The notes beneath the pieces were generated by a model, which was given only the letters and a program-made list of their open reading frames with translations, searched no databases and was not told where the DNA came from. Below, piece by piece: positions 44,476 to 55,179 of a DNA stretch of 64,000 nt (positions are counted from its first letter, which is position 1; each line of letters starts with the position of its first letter). The position numbers were made by a program, and so were the translations under genes. The DNA is from Parasphingorhabdus sp. Its GTDB lineage: Bacteria; Pseudomonadota; Alphaproteobacteria; Sphingomonadales; Sphingomonadaceae. The stretch is from positions 28,536 to 92,535 of the forward strand of contig JAUCYS010000014.1 in NCBI GenBank assembly GCA_030373505.1, written 5' to 3'.

Positions 44476-45720
44476 ATGCCGTTTGTGGATGTCGAACTTG
44501 CGATATCTGCCGCTGCCGCGCAGCTTTTTTGCGATTGCGGGGATCGGCGATTGTCTGACAGAAAATTGGATATTTGGCTGGATGCCGGCCTGATCGACGC
44601 TGACACGGCGCGGCGCATCCGGGAATATGAATCGGATCGATCGCGGCCTTTGGGGCTCTGGTCGCTGATCGGACTGGGCGCTCTGGCTATCGGTCTCGGC
44701 ATAGTGTCCCTGGTCGCGGCCAATTGGGAAGAAATTCCCGGCATGGTCCGTCTTGTGGTTCATCTGCTGCTGATCGCCGGCATTTCCGGAGGGATTTATC
44801 TGCTCCAGCCGCACAAGGGGTTTCTTGGCCTCTATCTGAAAGACGTTCTGCTGTTCATTCTGGCGGTTCTCGGGGCAACCTTTTTTGGCCATTTGGGACA
44901 AGTCTACCAGACCAGCTCGCCCCTGTGGCAACCGATGGCGATCTGGCTGATTCTGTTTTCGCCTTTGTTGTTGCTGGTCGGTCGTGGCTGGCTGATTTCA
45001 CTGCTCTGGATTGTCGCTTTACTCGGTACCGGGATCGCGCACTGGGGATGGTATGCGCAGCAAGGCGATCATCTGCCATCGACCTATGTCGCCGTCATCA
45101 CCAGCTTGCCGGTTTTTGCGCTGCTGCTGGGCATATCCCTTCGAAACTTGAGCGGACGAGAGGCTTTCTGGACCCAAGTCGGCCAATTTGCTTTGGCATC
45201 CTTTGTCACCGGCGTGTCGGTGAAATTGATAGCTGACGGTGTCACCATCGGCGGTCTTTTCGGATCGGCGGGCCGGGCTGGCGAAATAGCCGGCCTTCAA
45301 CTGGGATTATGGAGCGTAGCGGCCTTGCTCGGCTATCGCCTCAACCGCACTGCCACCGGAATCAGCATCGCGGCCATTCTGGTCGCTGCCGCGCTGACCA
45401 GTTTTGTCAGCAGCATCGCGCAGTCGACAGAGGCTCTCGGCAATGCGACCCTGTTCATAATTTTCTGGGCTGCCATCGGCTGGAGCGCGATCTATTCCGC
45501 ATGGCGCAATGTGTTCCAGGTGGTTGTCGCGATCATTGCGCTGCGCCTTATCTTTTTGAGCTTCGAACTGGCGTCCGATCTTCTGAGCAGCGGCCTGGGT
45601 CTGATACTTGCAGGGATAATCACCATCGCTATTGCCATCCTCGCCTACCGCTTTTCGCGCGCCTTTGCTCCCGCCAGGGCTGCCGCTGTCGAGCGGGACA
45701 GCAGCGGAGATGCCCGGTGA
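44476..45720 (+). CDS. DUF2157 domain-containing membrane protein
   Basis: The 414-residue integral membrane protein opens with a DUF2157-type segment, LDIWLDAGLIDADTARRIREYE, followed by LGIVSLVAANWEEIPG and about ten to twelve hydrophobic helices. Its function is unknown. A TTG at 44551 after GGGG may be the true start, as relatives begin just before LSDRKLDIWL; that would remove 25 residues. It overlaps the GDYXXLXY gene by GTGA. The two families frequently occur side by side. Confidence 0.85.
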   Translation: MPFVDVELAISAAAAQLFCDCGDRRLSDRKLDIWLDAGLIDADTARRIREYESDRSRPLGLWSLIGLGALAIGLGIVSLVAANWEEIPGMVRLVVHLLLIAGISGGIYLLQPHKGFLGLYLKDVLLFILAVLGATFFGHLGQVYQTSSPLWQPMAIWLILFSPLLLLVGRGWLISLLWIVALLGTGIAHWGWYAQQGDHLPSTYVAVITSLPVFALLLGISLRNLSGREAFWTQVGQFALASFVTGVSVKLIADGVTIGGLFGSAGRAGEIAGLQLGLWSVAALLGYRLNRTATGISIAAILVAAALTSFVSSIAQSTEALGNATLFIIFWAAIGWSAIYSAWRNVFQVVVAIIALRLIFLSFELASDLLSSGLGLILAGIITIAIAILAYRFSRAFAPARAAAVERDSSGDAR

Positions 45721-46268
45721 ATCGCTATCGTCGCTTCTTCCTCCCGTTTGCGCTGCTGCTGCCGCTGATCGGGCTCGGACTGATCTGGCTGCAGACAGAG
45801 AGGGAATCGCATGAAGGAAGCGAGTGGGACGTGCCGATAGAAGGCTATGATCCGCGCGATTTGCTGCGCGGTCATTATGTTCAGTTTCGGTATGACTGGC
45901 CGTTCGTTGCGGAGGATGACATTCCGACATGGTCCGGTGCGCAAACAGGCCTGTGCATATCCGGCAAGACGCCCCGGATTGCCCATGTGGAGATAGTGCC
46001 GCGGTCCGGTTCCGGTGCACCATCGGCACGGGTCTGCGATGCGACGGCGCGGGTGAACCCCTGGAGCGAGGAAGGCGACGATGGTCTGGTCCGCGATCGT
46101 ATCTATATGCCGCAGGAAACGGCTCGCACCTATGCGGCAAAGCTTGGCAATCCTAAATTGCAGGCTATCGTTCGCATAAGAATAAACAACAGCGGCTTCA
46201 TTACGCCGCTGTCGCTCCGTTTTCAGCCGAGAACCGGCACAAATCGCGACCGGGAGGAAGCACAATGA
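45717..46268 (+). CDS. GDYXXLXY domain-containing protein
   Basis: The 183-residue protein begins at a GTG overlapping the DUF2157 stop; the open frame continuing upstream is an out-of-frame shadow of that gene. One N-terminal membrane helix (FFLPFALLLPLIGLGLIWL) is followed by the family region YDPRDLLRGHYVQFRYDWPF, in which RGHYVQFRY stands for the GDYxxLxY motif. The rest is predicted outside the membrane. Function is unknown; its constant partnering with DUF2157 suggests a two-protein membrane unit. Confidence 0.82.
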   Translation: MNRYRRFFLPFALLLPLIGLGLIWLQTERESHEGSEWDVPIEGYDPRDLLRGHYVQFRYDWPFVAEDDIPTWSGAQTGLCISGKTPRIAHVEIVPRSGSGAPSARVCDATARVNPWSEEGDDGLVRDRIYMPQETARTYAAKLGNPKLQAIVRIRINNSGFITPLSLRFQPRTGTNRDREEAQ

Positions 46269-46639
46269 AATCCACTGTTGTCGGCGGCTGCCATTGCGGT
46301 GCCGTGCGTTTCGAGGCGCAGGTCGAGCAGGAACCCGAACTGCTGGACTGCAATTGTTCGATCTGCGCCCGCACCGGTTTTCTGCATCTGATTGTGCCGC
46401 ACCAGGATTTTTCCCTGCTCAAGGGCGAGGGCGACCTGACCCATTACCAGTTCGGCAGCCGGCAGGCCGATCACCTGTTCTGCAAGCATTGCGGCATCAA
46501 GAGCTTTTACCAGCCACGGTCGCACCCCGAGGGCTGGAGCGTGAATTTCAACTGCCTTGATCCTGACCAAGGGCTGAGCCCGACCACCAGGACCTTTGAT
46601 GGCCTCAACTGGGAAGCCGCGAAGGCAGGTCTTAAATAG
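46265..46639 (+). CDS. GFA family (CENP-V/GFA) zinc-binding protein
   Basis: The 124-residue protein has the zinc pattern of glutathione-dependent formaldehyde-activating enzyme relatives: GGCHCGAVRF, LDCNCSICARTGFLHLIVP and HLFCKHCGIKSFY. These supply seven cysteines for two zinc ions. The substrate is uncertain, as GFA-like proteins are a large family of mostly unknown members. It overlaps the GDYXXLXY gene by ATGA. Confidence 0.9.
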   Translation: MKSTVVGGCHCGAVRFEAQVEQEPELLDCNCSICARTGFLHLIVPHQDFSLLKGEGDLTHYQFGSRQADHLFCKHCGIKSFYQPRSHPEGWSVNFNCLDPDQGLSPTTRTFDGLNWEAAKAGLK

Positions 46640-46640
46640 A

Positions 46641-46673
46641 AAAAAGCCCGCCGGATGTCTCCAGCGGGCCCAT
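46641..46673 (-). terminator. Terminator downstream of katG
   Basis: On the minus strand GCCCGC pairs with GCGGGC and is followed by six T. It lies 36 bases beyond the katG stop and just after the end of the convergent GFA gene. Confidence 0.75.
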
Positions 46674-46708
46674 TCTGTGATTGGCCGATCCAGGGGATCT
46701 GCGAAATA

Positions 46709-48901
46709 TCAGGCCAGATCGAAGCGACCGGCGTCCATCACCTTCGTCCATGCGGCGATGAAATCATCGACGAATTTCCGTTCATGGCCGTCTTCGGCGT
46801 AGACTTCCGCAACCGAGCGCAGCTGTGAATTCGAACCGAACACGAGGTCGGTGCGCGTCGCGCGCCATTTCTCGTCGCCCTTGAGGCGGCATTTGCCAAT
46901 GAATTCCTCGTCTCCGGACTCGTCGACGACTTCCCAGACCGTTCCCATTTCCAGCAGGTTAACGAAAAAGTCGTTGGTCAGCTGGCCGGGACGATCAGTG
47001 AGAACGCCATGCTTGCTGTTGCCGCTATTGGCTCCCAGCACCCGCAGCCCGCCGATCAGTACGGTCATCTCGGGGATAGAAAGATCTAGCAGATTGGCGC
47101 GGTCGACCAGCATATCCTCGGTCCGCACACTCGCCTTGGCCTTCAGATAATTGCGGAAGCCATCGGCCAGCGGCTCGAGCGGCTCGAAGCTTTCCGCATC
47201 GGTCTGCTCGTCGGTCGCATCACCGCGTCCGGTCGTGACCGGGACGCTGACGTCGAAACCGGCATCCTTCGCCGCTTTTTCAACCGCCGCACTGCCAGCG
47301 ATGACAATGGCATCGGCCATTGACAGCGAACCGCGCAGGTCGTCCAGTTTCGCCAGCACCTTTGCCAGCTCGTCCGGATCATTGACCCTCCAGTCCTTCT
47401 GCGGAGCAAGCCGCACGCGCGCGCCATTGGCGCCGCCGCGATGGTCGCTCTTGCGATAGGTCGAAGCCGAAGCCCAGGCTGCCTTGACCAGTTCGGAAAC
47501 CGAAAGGCCGCTGTCCAGAATCTTGGGCTTGAAAGCCGAAACGTCGCTGTCCGAAGCCTTCGTGCCGGCGGGGACCGGGTCCTGCCAGATCAAATCTTCT
47601 TCCGGAACCTCGGGACCGAGATAGCGGACCTTGGGGCCCATGTCGCGGTGGGTCAGCTTGAACCAGGCGCGGGCAAACGCATCGTCAAGCGCCGCCTGGT
47701 CATCCCGGAAACGCTCGGAAATCTTGCGATAGTCCGGGTCGCACTTCAGCGCCATGTCGGCGGTGGTCATCATCGTCGGGACCTTTTTCGACGGATCGCG
47801 CGCATCGGGTGCCATATCCTCAAGGTCCGGATTGATCGGTTGCCATTGCTTGGCACCGGCAGGACTTTCGACCAGCTCATAATCATATTTGAACAACAGC
47901 CGGAAATAGTCGCCGCCCCATTGCGTCGGGTTCGGCGTCCACGCGCCTTCCAGGCCGGACGTGGTGATATGGCCCTCGCCGATCTGCTCGGGGTCGGTCG
48001 CCCAGCCAAAGCCCATCAAATGGAGGTCGCCCGATTCCGGGTCGCCGCTGAGCTGGTCTGGCGGAACCGCACCGTGGCATTTGCCGAACGCGTGCCCGCC
48101 GGCGGTCAGCGCGACGGTTTCCTCGTCGTTCATCGCCATGCGGGAAAAGGTTTCCTTCATGTCCCGGGCCATGCCCTCGGCATCGTTCGGATTGCCGCCC
48201 GGGCCTTCCGGGTTGACGTAGATCAGGCCCATCTGGATCGCAGCAAGCGGATTTTCGAGCGCCTTGCCCTCATCGGGCTGGATCCGGGTCGGGACGCCTT
48301 CATTCACCCATTGCTCTTCAGAACCCCAGTAGACATCTTTCTCCGGCTCATGGACGTCCTTGCGCCCGCCACCAAAGCCGAACACGGGTCCGCCCATCGA
48401 TTCAATCGCGACATTGCCGGTGAGGATCATCAGGTCGGCCCAGCTGATATTCTCGCCATATTTCTTCTTGATCGGCCAGAGCAGACGCCGCGCCTTGTCG
48501 AGGTTGCCGTTGTCCGGCCAGCTGTTGAGCGGCGCAAAGCGCTGCTGTCCGCTCGATGCACCGCCGCGACCATCGCCGGTGCGATAGGTGCCGGCGGCGT
48601 GCCAGGCCATGCGGATAAAGAAGGGGCCGTAATGCCCGTAATCTGCCGGCCACCAGGGTTGGCTGTCGGTCATCAGCGCCTTCAGATCCTCCTTCAATGC
48701 CCAATAATCGAGCGCCTTGAACGCCTTGGCATAGTCAAAATCGGGGCCCATCGGGTCGGGAGAAACACCGCCCTGGGTAAGAATTTCGAGTTGCAGGGAA
48801 TCGGGCCACCAGTCGCGGTTGGTGCGACCAAGCAGCGAGCGAACGCCGCCTTCGAAGCCCATCGGGCAACCTTCGGGGGAACCGGTTGTTTTCATGTCCA
48901 T
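46709..48901 (-). CDS. katG: Catalase-peroxidase KatG
   Basis: The 730-residue haem enzyme removes hydrogen peroxide. The distal site is R97, W100 and H101 in [13 protein letters not shown]; the proximal His lies in [13 protein letters not shown]100, the Tyr in LIYVNPEGP and the Met in [10 protein letters not shown] form the known Trp-Tyr-Met cross-link needed for catalase activity. The C-terminal duplicated domain is present. AAAGGAG lies before the ATG. OxyR, its usual activator, is encoded 18 kb away in this window. The long open frame on the opposite strand is a codon-bias shadow. Confidence 0.97.
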   Translation of the reverse strand: MDMKTTGSPEGCPMGFEGGVRSLLGRTNRDWWPDSLQLEILTQGGVSPDPMGPDFDYAKAFKALDYWALKEDLKALMTDSQPWWPADYGHYGPFFIRMAWHAAGTYRTGDGRGGASSGQQRFAPLNSWPDNGNLDKARRLLWPIKKKYGENISWADLMILTGNVAIESMGGPVFGFGGGRKDVHEPEKDVYWGSEEQWVNEGVPTRIQPDEGKALENPLAAIQMGLIYVNPEGPGGNPNDAEGMARDMKETFSRMAMNDEETVALTAGGHAFGKCHGAVPPDQLSGDPESGDLHLMGFGWATDPEQIGEGHITTSGLEGAWTPNPTQWGGDYFRLLFKYDYELVESPAGAKQWQPINPDLEDMAPDARDPSKKVPTMMTTADMALKCDPDYRKISERFRDDQAALDDAFARAWFKLTHRDMGPKVRYLGPEVPEEDLIWQDPVPAGTKASDSDVSAFKPKILDSGLSVSELVKAAWASASTYRKSDHRGGANGARVRLAPQKDWRVNDPDELAKVLAKLDDLRGSLSMADAIVIAGSAAVEKAAKDAGFDVSVPVTTGRGDATDEQTDAESFEPLEPLADGFRNYLKAKASVRTEDMLVDRANLLDLSIPEMTVLIGGLRVLGANSGNSKHGVLTDRPGQLTNDFFVNLLEMGTVWEVVDESGDEEFIGKCRLKGDEKWRATRTDLVFGSNSQLRSVAEVYAEDGHERKFVDDFIAAWTKVMDAGRFDLA

Positions 48902-49160
48902 TGTAACATCTCCTTTGCTGGTGTTGCTTCTGCGTGCATGATCAGCTTAATCGGAATATACCGCATATCTGCTTTCGGCTTAAATGAATTATCCCTGTCT
49001 GACTGATCTGAAACGTCAATCACGTCCGGTTCTCGACGCTGCGCAAGCGCCGGTTCGCACCACGATTGACCCCTTCCGCTAAGCGTCATATAAGGACCTC
49101 CCAATGTGAGAGGCGGCCAGTCGGGTCGCCTTTTCTGTTTTCCGCGAAAGGAAGCCGACC

Positions 49161-50345
49161 ATGACGATTACCCCATTGATGCCCGTATACCCGCGTTGTG
49201 GTTTTCGTCCGGTCCGAGGCGAGGGCGCTTGGCTGATTTCCGAAGACGGATCGCGGGCGCTGGATTTCGCCAGCGGCATTGCCGTCAATCTGCTTGGCCA
49301 CGGCCATCCGCATCTGACCAAGGCGATCCAGGACCAGGCGGCAACCTTGATGCACGTCTCCAATCTCTACGGCAGCCCGCAAGGTGAGAGTTTCGCCCAG
49401 CGGCTGGTCGACACGACCTTTGCCGACACCGTGTTTTTCACCAACAGCGGTGCCGAAGCGGTCGAGTGCGCGATCAAGACCGCGCGCGCCTATCACCAGT
49501 CGGCCGGCAGCGACCGGTTCGAGATCATCACCTTCAAAAATGCCTTTCATGGCCGCACCATGGCGACGATTTCGGCGTCCAATCAGGAAAAGATGCATCA
49601 CGGATTCGCGCCCTTGCTGGCCGGCTTCAAATATGTCGACTTTGACGATCTCGAAGGCGCCAGGGCCGCGATCACCGACAAGACGGCGGCCTTCCTGGTC
49701 GAGCCGATCCAGGGCGAGGGCGGCGTTCGTCCGGCCTCACAGGAATTCATGCAGGGACTGCGCGATCTTGCCGACGAACATGGCATCTTGCTGGTTCTCG
49801 ACGAGGTGCAATGCGGCGTTGCTCGTACCGGAGCCCTCTACGCTCACGAACTGTACGGCGTGAAACCCGATATCATGGCATCGGCCAAGGGCATCGGTGG
49901 CGGTTTCCCGCTCGGCGCCTGTCTGGCGACCGAGGAAGCGGCGCGCGGCATGGTGCCCGGCACCCATGGCTCCACCTATGGCGGCAACCCGCTGGCGATG
50001 GCCGCCGGCAATGCCGTCTGGGATGTGGTCGCCAATGACGAATTTCTCAAGAATGTCCGGTCAACCGGTGAAAAGCTGCGCGCGGCAATCGAGCAATTCA
50101 TCGGCAATTATCCCGACCTGTTCATTGGCGTGCGGGGCAGGGGGCTGATGCTGGGTATCATGATGAAGCAGGAAACGCGCTCCTTTGTCGCCCATCTGCG
50201 CGACAATCACGGGCTGCTGACCGTGGCGGCAGGCGACAATACGCTCCGGGTGCTGCCGCCGCTCAATATCGATGACAGCCATATCGCGACCTTCATCGAG
50301 AAGCTCTCCGCCGGGGCTGCCGATTATGAGGCGCCGGAATCATGA
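49161..50345 (+). CDS. argD: Acetylornithine aminotransferase
   Basis: The 394-residue PLP enzyme catalyses the fourth step of arginine synthesis. Motifs are [38 protein letters not shown] and the PLP lysine in [17 protein letters not shown], with [13 protein letters not shown] before it. AAGGAAG precedes the ATG. It overlaps argF by ATGA. It may also act on succinyldiaminopimelate, as other ArgD enzymes do. Confidence 0.95.
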   Translation: MTITPLMPVYPRCGFRPVRGEGAWLISEDGSRALDFASGIAVNLLGHGHPHLTKAIQDQAATLMHVSNLYGSPQGESFAQRLVDTTFADTVFFTNSGAEAVECAIKTARAYHQSAGSDRFEIITFKNAFHGRTMATISASNQEKMHHGFAPLLAGFKYVDFDDLEGARAAITDKTAAFLVEPIQGEGGVRPASQEFMQGLRDLADEHGILLVLDEVQCGVARTGALYAHELYGVKPDIMASAKGIGGGFPLGACLATEEAARGMVPGTHGSTYGGNPLAMAAGNAVWDVVANDEFLKNVRSTGEKLRAAIEQFIGNYPDLFIGVRGRGLMLGIMMKQETRSFVAHLRDNHGLLTVAAGDNTLRVLPPLNIDDSHIATFIEKLSAGAADYEAPES

Positions 50346-51271
50346 GCCGGGATTTTCTCAACCTCGCCGATGCCGGCGGCGACGCCATCGCCGCGATGAT
50401 TGCCGACGCGATTGATCGCAAGGCGGCGAGGGTCGGCTGGCCAAAAGGTAAACCTGACGCTGACCGGCCGCTTGCCGATCATGTGCTGGCAATGATTTTT
50501 GAAAAGAGCAGCACGCGGACCCGCGTGTCCTTCGATATCGCGATCCGCCAGCTCGGCGGCTCCAGCATCGTCATGGACAGCGGCTCGATGCAGCTGGGGC
50601 GCGGCGAAACCGTGGCGGATACCGCCAGGGTGCTGTCGCGCATGGCCGACGCGATCATGATCCGGACCGACGACCACGCGAAAATCGAGGAAATGGCCGC
50701 GAACGCCGACATCCCGGTGATCAACGGTCTGACCGATCTGTCGCACCCCTGCCAGATTATCGCTGATCTGCTGACGCTGGTCGAACATGGCAAATCGCTG
50801 CCCGGTCTCGAGATCGCCTGGCTGGGCGACGGCAATAATGTGCTCAACAGCATTGTCGAAGCCGCTGGCCTGATGAAATTCAATGTCCGGATCGGCTGCC
50901 CGCAGGGCTATGATCCCGATGCGGATTTCATCAAGGCCGCACAGGACGCCGGTGCCAATATTGCGATCCACCGGGACGAAAATGAAGCGGTCGCCGGGGC
51001 CGATGTCGTGGTCACCGACACCTGGGTCTCGATGGGCCAGGAACATGTCCACAACAAGCTGGCGGCCATGATGCCCTATCAGGTCAATGACCTGCTGATG
51101 GAGCAGGCAAAGCCGGATGCGCTGTTCCTGCACTGCCTGCCCGCGCATCGGGGAGAAGAAGTGATGCCGTCGGTGATCGACGGGCCGCAGTCGGTGATCT
51201 GGGAAGAGGCGGAGAACCGCATTCATGCCCAGAAATCTGTGCTGCGCTGGTGTTTTGGCCAGATCGGATGA
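50342..51271 (+). CDS. argF: Ornithine carbamoyltransferase
   Basis: The 309-residue enzyme joins carbamoyl phosphate to ornithine. The carbamoyl-phosphate site is [16 protein letters not shown], the ornithine site includes SMGQEHVHN, and the catalytic loop is [13 protein letters not shown]. Its stop overlaps the hslO start by ATGA, giving a three-gene argD-argF-hslO unit often seen in alphaproteobacteria. Confidence 0.96.
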   Translation: MSRDFLNLADAGGDAIAAMIADAIDRKAARVGWPKGKPDADRPLADHVLAMIFEKSSTRTRVSFDIAIRQLGGSSIVMDSGSMQLGRGETVADTARVLSRMADAIMIRTDDHAKIEEMAANADIPVINGLTDLSHPCQIIADLLTLVEHGKSLPGLEIAWLGDGNNVLNSIVEAAGLMKFNVRIGCPQGYDPDADFIKAAQDAGANIAIHRDENEAVAGADVVVTDTWVSMGQEHVHNKLAAMMPYQVNDLLMEQAKPDALFLHCLPAHRGEEVMPSVIDGPQSVIWEEAENRIHAQKSVLRWCFGQIG

Positions 51272-52170
51272 ACGACATCCGCCCGACAGACAATATCATA
51301 TCTTTTGCGATCCCGACGAGAAATTGTCGCGGGCGCGTGGTGCGCCTTGGCCCGGCGCTGGACCAGATACTCGCCTCCCATGCCTATCCGCCGATGATTC
51401 GCGATGTGCTGGCCGAAGCGGTCTGCCTGACCGCCATGCTCGGGGCGCTGCTCAAGGATGAAGGGGCGCAGCTCACCATGCAGGCCCAGACCGAGGCCGG
51501 CGTGATCAACCTGCTCGCCTGCGACTACAAGGACGGGGCCTTGCGGGGCTATATCGACTTTGACCGGGAACGGCTTGCCGCCCAGCCGGTCGAGCCAAGC
51601 CTGATGGCGCTGTTCGGCAAGGGCTATCTCGCGATCACCTTTGACCAGCCGGCGACCCGCGGGCGCAACCAGGGCATCGTCCCGCTCGAAGGCGCGAGTC
51701 TGGCGGAAGCCGTGCAGAATTATTTTTTCCAGTCCGAACAGATTCCGACTCTGATCCGGGTAGCCATTGGCGGCTCGGATGACCGGATTTCGGTAGGCGG
51801 ACTTCTGGTGCAGCATCTTCCCGAAGGCGAGGAGGGGCGTGAGCGTCTGCACGCCCAGATGGATCATCCGGAATGGGAGCATGTCGAAATCATGGCGGGC
51901 ACGGTGACCCCTGCAGAACTCACGGATACCCAGCTCCCGCTGGAGGATATTTTGTGGCGGCTGTTCAGCGAGAGCGACGAAGTGAGGGTTCTGGACGGTA
52001 AAGCGTGCGTTAAGGGTTGCCGCTGTAATGAGGACCATATCAGGGACGTGATTGCACGCTTCCCGAAGGAAGATAAGGAAGATATGGTCGATGACGAAGG
52101 AAATATCGCTATAAACTGCGCTTTTTGCAGCAAGACATTCTTGATAACGGGCGCCAGCCTCAACAATTAA
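51268..52170 (+). CDS. hslO: Hsp33 family redox-regulated chaperone
   Basis: The 300-residue chaperone becomes active on oxidation. The C-terminal zinc switch reads [11 protein letters not shown] then [10 protein letters not shown], giving the CxC and CxxC pairs that bind zinc when reduced. The N-terminal core contains [19 protein letters not shown]. The ATG at 51268 overlaps argF. With OxyR and KatG it is part of the oxidant defence visible in this window. Confidence 0.94.
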   Translation: MNDIRPTDNIISFAIPTRNCRGRVVRLGPALDQILASHAYPPMIRDVLAEAVCLTAMLGALLKDEGAQLTMQAQTEAGVINLLACDYKDGALRGYIDFDRERLAAQPVEPSLMALFGKGYLAITFDQPATRGRNQGIVPLEGASLAEAVQNYFFQSEQIPTLIRVAIGGSDDRISVGGLLVQHLPEGEEGRERLHAQMDHPEWEHVEIMAGTVTPAELTDTQLPLEDILWRLFSESDEVRVLDGKACVKGCRCNEDHIRDVIARFPKEDKEDMVDDEGNIAINCAFCSKTFLITGASLNN

Positions 52171-52316
52171 GACCTGTCACATATATGGCAGCTCGCCATT
52201 ATTGTCGAAAAAATCCTATCGATTGCCGCAATTTGCGACAATATTTGCCATGTTTGAAGGCCAGACATGACCATAGACACGCCAATCCACGCAACCAGCA
52301 TGACGGGAAAGTTATA

Positions 52317-52724
52317 ATGAAAGGCATGAAACTGATAAAGATCATCAGCGCAACCGCCGCCCTTCTGTCGGGGTTTGCGATAGCTGCACCTGCCCAGACG
52401 CCGTCCATGGCGGTACTGGAGGGGCTGACGCGCGGCGAGTGGACGCTGAAAGAACATGGTTCCCGTGAGGCCGGACAGAAAGTCTGTCTGGGAAATCCCG
52501 AGCGATTGCTGCAAATCGAGCATGCCAACGCGACCTGCTCTCGCTATGTGATCGAAAATAGCCCGCGAAAGCTGCGCGTCAGCTACAAATGCGGTCGTTC
52601 CGGTCAGGGCGTGACGGAAATCAAGCTGGAATCCAGCAGTCTGGTGCAGATAAGCTCGCAGGGCATCCGCGATAATGCGCCATTTTCCCTGCATATGGAA
52701 GGCCGCCGGACCGGCGGCTGCTAG
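52317..52724 (+). CDS. Small secreted protein, unknown
   Basis: The 135-residue product has a signal peptide (LIKIISATAALLSGFAIAAPAQ) and GGGAAAG-like GGGAAAGT is replaced here by GGGAAAG before the ATG at 52317, a fair ribosome site. The mature part has four cysteines (KVCLGN, ATCSRY, YKCGRS and the final Cys) and the pattern GEWTLKEHG...KVCLGNPERLLQIEH, reminiscent of DUF3617 proteins. Function is unknown. It is separated from hslO by 146 bases containing an inverted repeat, so it probably has its own promoter. Confidence 0.75.
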   Translation: MKGMKLIKIISATAALLSGFAIAAPAQTPSMAVLEGLTRGEWTLKEHGSREAGQKVCLGNPERLLQIEHANATCSRYVIENSPRKLRVSYKCGRSGQGVTEIKLESSSLVQISSQGIRDNAPFSLHMEGRRTGGC

Positions 52725-52781
52725 ACACCGCCTGCGCGCAATACTTGCGCCCGGCGTGCAAGGCGATTAGCGGGACGCATC

Positions 52782-53468
52782 ATGACTTCCGAATCAAGAT
52801 CAGCGATCATTTTATTGTCCGGCGGACTCGACTCGATGGTTTCTGCAGCGCTTGCTGCGGAGCAGGGCTATCGGTTGATCGCGCTGACCGTGGACTATAA
52901 CCAGCGCCACAAGATAGAACTGCAATCGGCCGCAAAAATTGCCGGCAATCTGGGCGTCGCCGAACATATCATTCTGCCGCTGGATCTGAGCCGCTTTGGC
53001 GGTTCTGCGCTGACTGCGGATATCGATGTCCCCAAGTCGGGGCTCGGCGACGATATTCCGGTAACCTACGTCCCGGCACGCAACCTGATTTTCCTGTCGC
53101 TCACGCTAGGCCTGGCCGAAGCGCGGGACGCACGGGACATTTTTATCGGCGTCAATGCGCTCGATTATTCCGGCTATCCCGATTGCCGCCCCGAATTTAT
53201 CGAAGGATTCGAGCGACTGGCAGATCTGGCGACGAAGGCCGGTGATCAGGGCAGCGGTTTTCGTATCCATACCCCTCTGCAGGACATGACCAAGGCGGAT
53301 ATCGCCAGGGAAGCGATCCGTCTCGGGCTCGATCCCTCGTGGAGCTGGTCCTGCTATGACCCGACAGATGGCGATCTGCCCTGCGGTCTGTGCGACAGCT
53401 GCCGCCTGCGGCAAAAGGGATTCGAAGAAGCCGGAATCATCGACCCGACCCGATACGCTGCAGCATGA
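52782..53468 (+). CDS. queC: 7-cyano-7-deazaguanine synthase QueC
   Basis: The 228-residue ATPase makes preQ0 in queuosine synthesis. The PP-loop is ILLSGGLDSMVSAALAA, the middle has YVPARNLIFLSLTLGLAEA, and the zinc cluster is in WSCYDPTDGDLPCGLCDSC. It overlaps queE by ATGA. queD is not in the window. Confidence 0.97.
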   Translation: MTSESRSAIILLSGGLDSMVSAALAAEQGYRLIALTVDYNQRHKIELQSAAKIAGNLGVAEHIILPLDLSRFGGSALTADIDVPKSGLGDDIPVTYVPARNLIFLSLTLGLAEARDARDIFIGVNALDYSGYPDCRPEFIEGFERLADLATKAGDQGSGFRIHTPLQDMTKADIAREAIRLGLDPSWSWSCYDPTDGDLPCGLCDSCRLRQKGFEEAGIIDPTRYAAA

Positions 53469-54109
53469 GCTACGCGGTCAAGGAGATATTCCTGACCCTG
53501 CAGGGCGAAGGAGTCCATGCCGGGCGCCGGGCGGTCTTTGTCCGTTTTGCCGGCTGCAATCTCTGGTCCGGTCTGGAACGGGATCGCGCCACTGCAGTCT
53601 GCCGGTTCTGCGATACCGACTTTGTCGGCATGGACGGCGATGGCGGCGGCCGTTTTGCCACCGCCACCGATCTCGCCCGGGCAGCAGCTGAAACCTGGGG
53701 CAGCGGGCGGGAATCGCGCTTCGTGGTGCTGACGGGCGGCGAGCCGATGCTGCAGGTCGACGCGGACCTGATCGACGCCTTGCATGCCGAAGGCTTCTTC
53801 ATCGCCATCGAATCGAACGGGACGCTCGCCGTGCCGCGCGCGATCGACTGGATCTGCATCAGCCCCAAGGCGCGCAGCGAAACCGTGCAGCGCTCGGGGG
53901 ACGAACTGAAACTCGTCTGGCCGCAGCAACAGAGCGACTGGGAAGATATGCAGAACTGGGATTTTGCCAATCTGCTGTTGCAGCCGATGGACGCCCGCGG
54001 TGATGATGCCGCGAGCCAGGCGTATCTCGAACAGGCCATCGCCTTTGTCCAGGCCCATCCCAAATGGCGTCTGTCGCTACAGAATCACAAGATACTCGGT
54101 CTGGCCTGA
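53465..54109 (+). CDS. queE: 7-carboxy-7-deazaguanine synthase QueE
   Basis: The 214-residue radical SAM enzyme contracts the pterin ring in queuosine synthesis. It has the expanded cluster motif C31-x14-C46-x2-C49 (GCNLW...VCRFCDTDF) typical of one QueE class, FLTLQGEGVHAGRRAVF before it and VLTGGEPMLQ after it. I use the ATG at 53465 rather than the longer frame inside queC. It is convergent with the small lipoprotein gene, 4 bases apart. Confidence 0.95.
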   Translation: MSYAVKEIFLTLQGEGVHAGRRAVFVRFAGCNLWSGLERDRATAVCRFCDTDFVGMDGDGGGRFATATDLARAAAETWGSGRESRFVVLTGGEPMLQVDADLIDALHAEGFFIAIESNGTLAVPRAIDWICISPKARSETVQRSGDELKLVWPQQQSDWEDMQNWDFANLLLQPMDARGDDAASQAYLEQAIAFVQAHPKWRLSLQNHKILGLA

Positions 54110-54113
54110 CGCC

Positions 54114-54404
54114 TTATTCCGCTGGCGTTTCGGCCGCCTTTTTCTCGTCGCCGGAAGCATTTTCCTTGCTGTCGTCCGCTGTCTTCTTGTCATCGGCCTT
54201 GTCAGCCTCTTCCTCGCCGGTTGCGTCGGCTTTCTGGATCGTGTCGACATCCACCATATCGTCGCTGATCGTGCCATCGATCACGTCGACATCGTCCATC
54301 CGGGTTTCGGTGACCTTGTCGGCATCGGGCGCGTCATTGTCGGAGCAGGCGGAGATCGTCAGGCTGATCAGCGCTGCGGCTGCGATTCTGGAAAATTTGG
54401 TCAT
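54114..54404 (-). CDS. Small acidic lipoprotein
   Basis: The 96-residue product has a lipoprotein signal (IAAAALISLTISAC, Cys at 20), after which nearly every residue is Asp, Glu, Lys, Ala, Thr or Ser with no hydrophobic core, so the mature part is probably unfolded. AGAGGA precedes the ATG. No family is recognised. Highly charged lipoproteins of this kind are often lineage-specific. Confidence 0.75.
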   Translation of the reverse strand: MTKFSRIAAAALISLTISACSDNDAPDADKVTETRMDDVDVIDGTISDDMVDVDTIQKADATGEEEADKADDKKTADDSKENASGDEKKAAETPAE

Positions 54405-54441
54405 ATTCTGGTCCTCTTGTCATTGATCCACTGTCGAGAAT

Positions 54442-55107
54442 CTACATAGGCGCGGGCTGGACCCGATCAATCGCTTTCAGAAAGCCATCGGCGGTTTTTT
54501 GCAGGGCCTGGTCAAATTGCTCGAGCGTTGCTGCGATTCCAAGCTGGGCAAGGCTGGTCACCGGATATTCGCTGATTCCGCAGGGGATGATGCCGCCGAA
54601 ATGGCTCAGGTCCGGGTCAATATTGACCGAAAAGCCGTGCATCGTGACCCATTTGCGAATCCGGATACCGATTGCGCCGATCTTTGCTTCCTGCCCGTCG
54701 GGCGTGTCGCACCAGATGCCGACTCGGCCGTCCACCGCCCGTGCTTCCACCCCGAATTCCGCCAGCGCCGCGATCACCCAATCTTCCAGCGCGTGGACAA
54801 AACCGCGGACATCCGCCTGGCGTCTCTTCAGATCGAGGATGATATAGCCGACCCGCTGACCTGGTCCATGATAGGTATGCCGACCGCCGCGCCCCGTGTC
54901 ATAGACGGGAAAGGCCTGGCTGAGCAGTTCCGCGGGATCGGAGCTGGTGCCGGCGGTATAGAGTGGCGGATGTTCGAGCAGCCAGATCAGCTCCTTCGCC
55001 TCTCCGCCCTGAACTGCCGCATTGCGCCGTTCCATTGTCTCCAGCGCATCGGGATAATTCACCTTTTCTGGTGAAATGCGCCATTCGATATCATTGCTGC
55101 TGTTCAT
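54442..55107 (-). CDS. lipB: Octanoyltransferase LipB
   Basis: The 221-residue enzyme transfers octanoyl groups from acyl carrier protein to lipoyl domains. Motifs are [29 protein letters not shown], the catalytic lysine in [23 protein letters not shown] and the catalytic Cys in [15 protein letters not shown]. The frame stays open upstream of 55107, but that part is not conserved and the ATG fits the family start. It is alone, divergent from a membrane protein gene. Confidence 0.95.
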   Translation of the reverse strand: MNSSNDIEWRISPEKVNYPDALETMERRNAAVQGGEAKELIWLLEHPPLYTAGTSSDPAELLSQAFPVYDTGRGGRHTYHGPGQRVGYIILDLKRRQADVRGFVHALEDWVIAALAEFGVEARAVDGRVGIWCDTPDGQEAKIGAIGIRIRKWVTMHGFSVNIDPDLSHFGGIIPCGISEYPVTSLAQLGIAATLEQFDQALQKTADGFLKAIDRVQPAPM

Positions 55108-55179
55108 AGAAATTTCGTGCACTTTTGCACGCCGGGTGGCAAGGGTCCGCATGTGAGAAACGGATGCGGAAAATAAATC

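Noticed and set aside
47441..49006. 521-codon open frame on the plus strand opposite katG
   Set aside because: It is fully inside katG, has no recognisable domain, and its composition is that expected from the codon bias of the real gene.
48892..49104. 70-codon minus-strand frame upstream of katG
   Set aside because: It overlaps the katG start and promoter region, has no ribosome site and no signal or domain.
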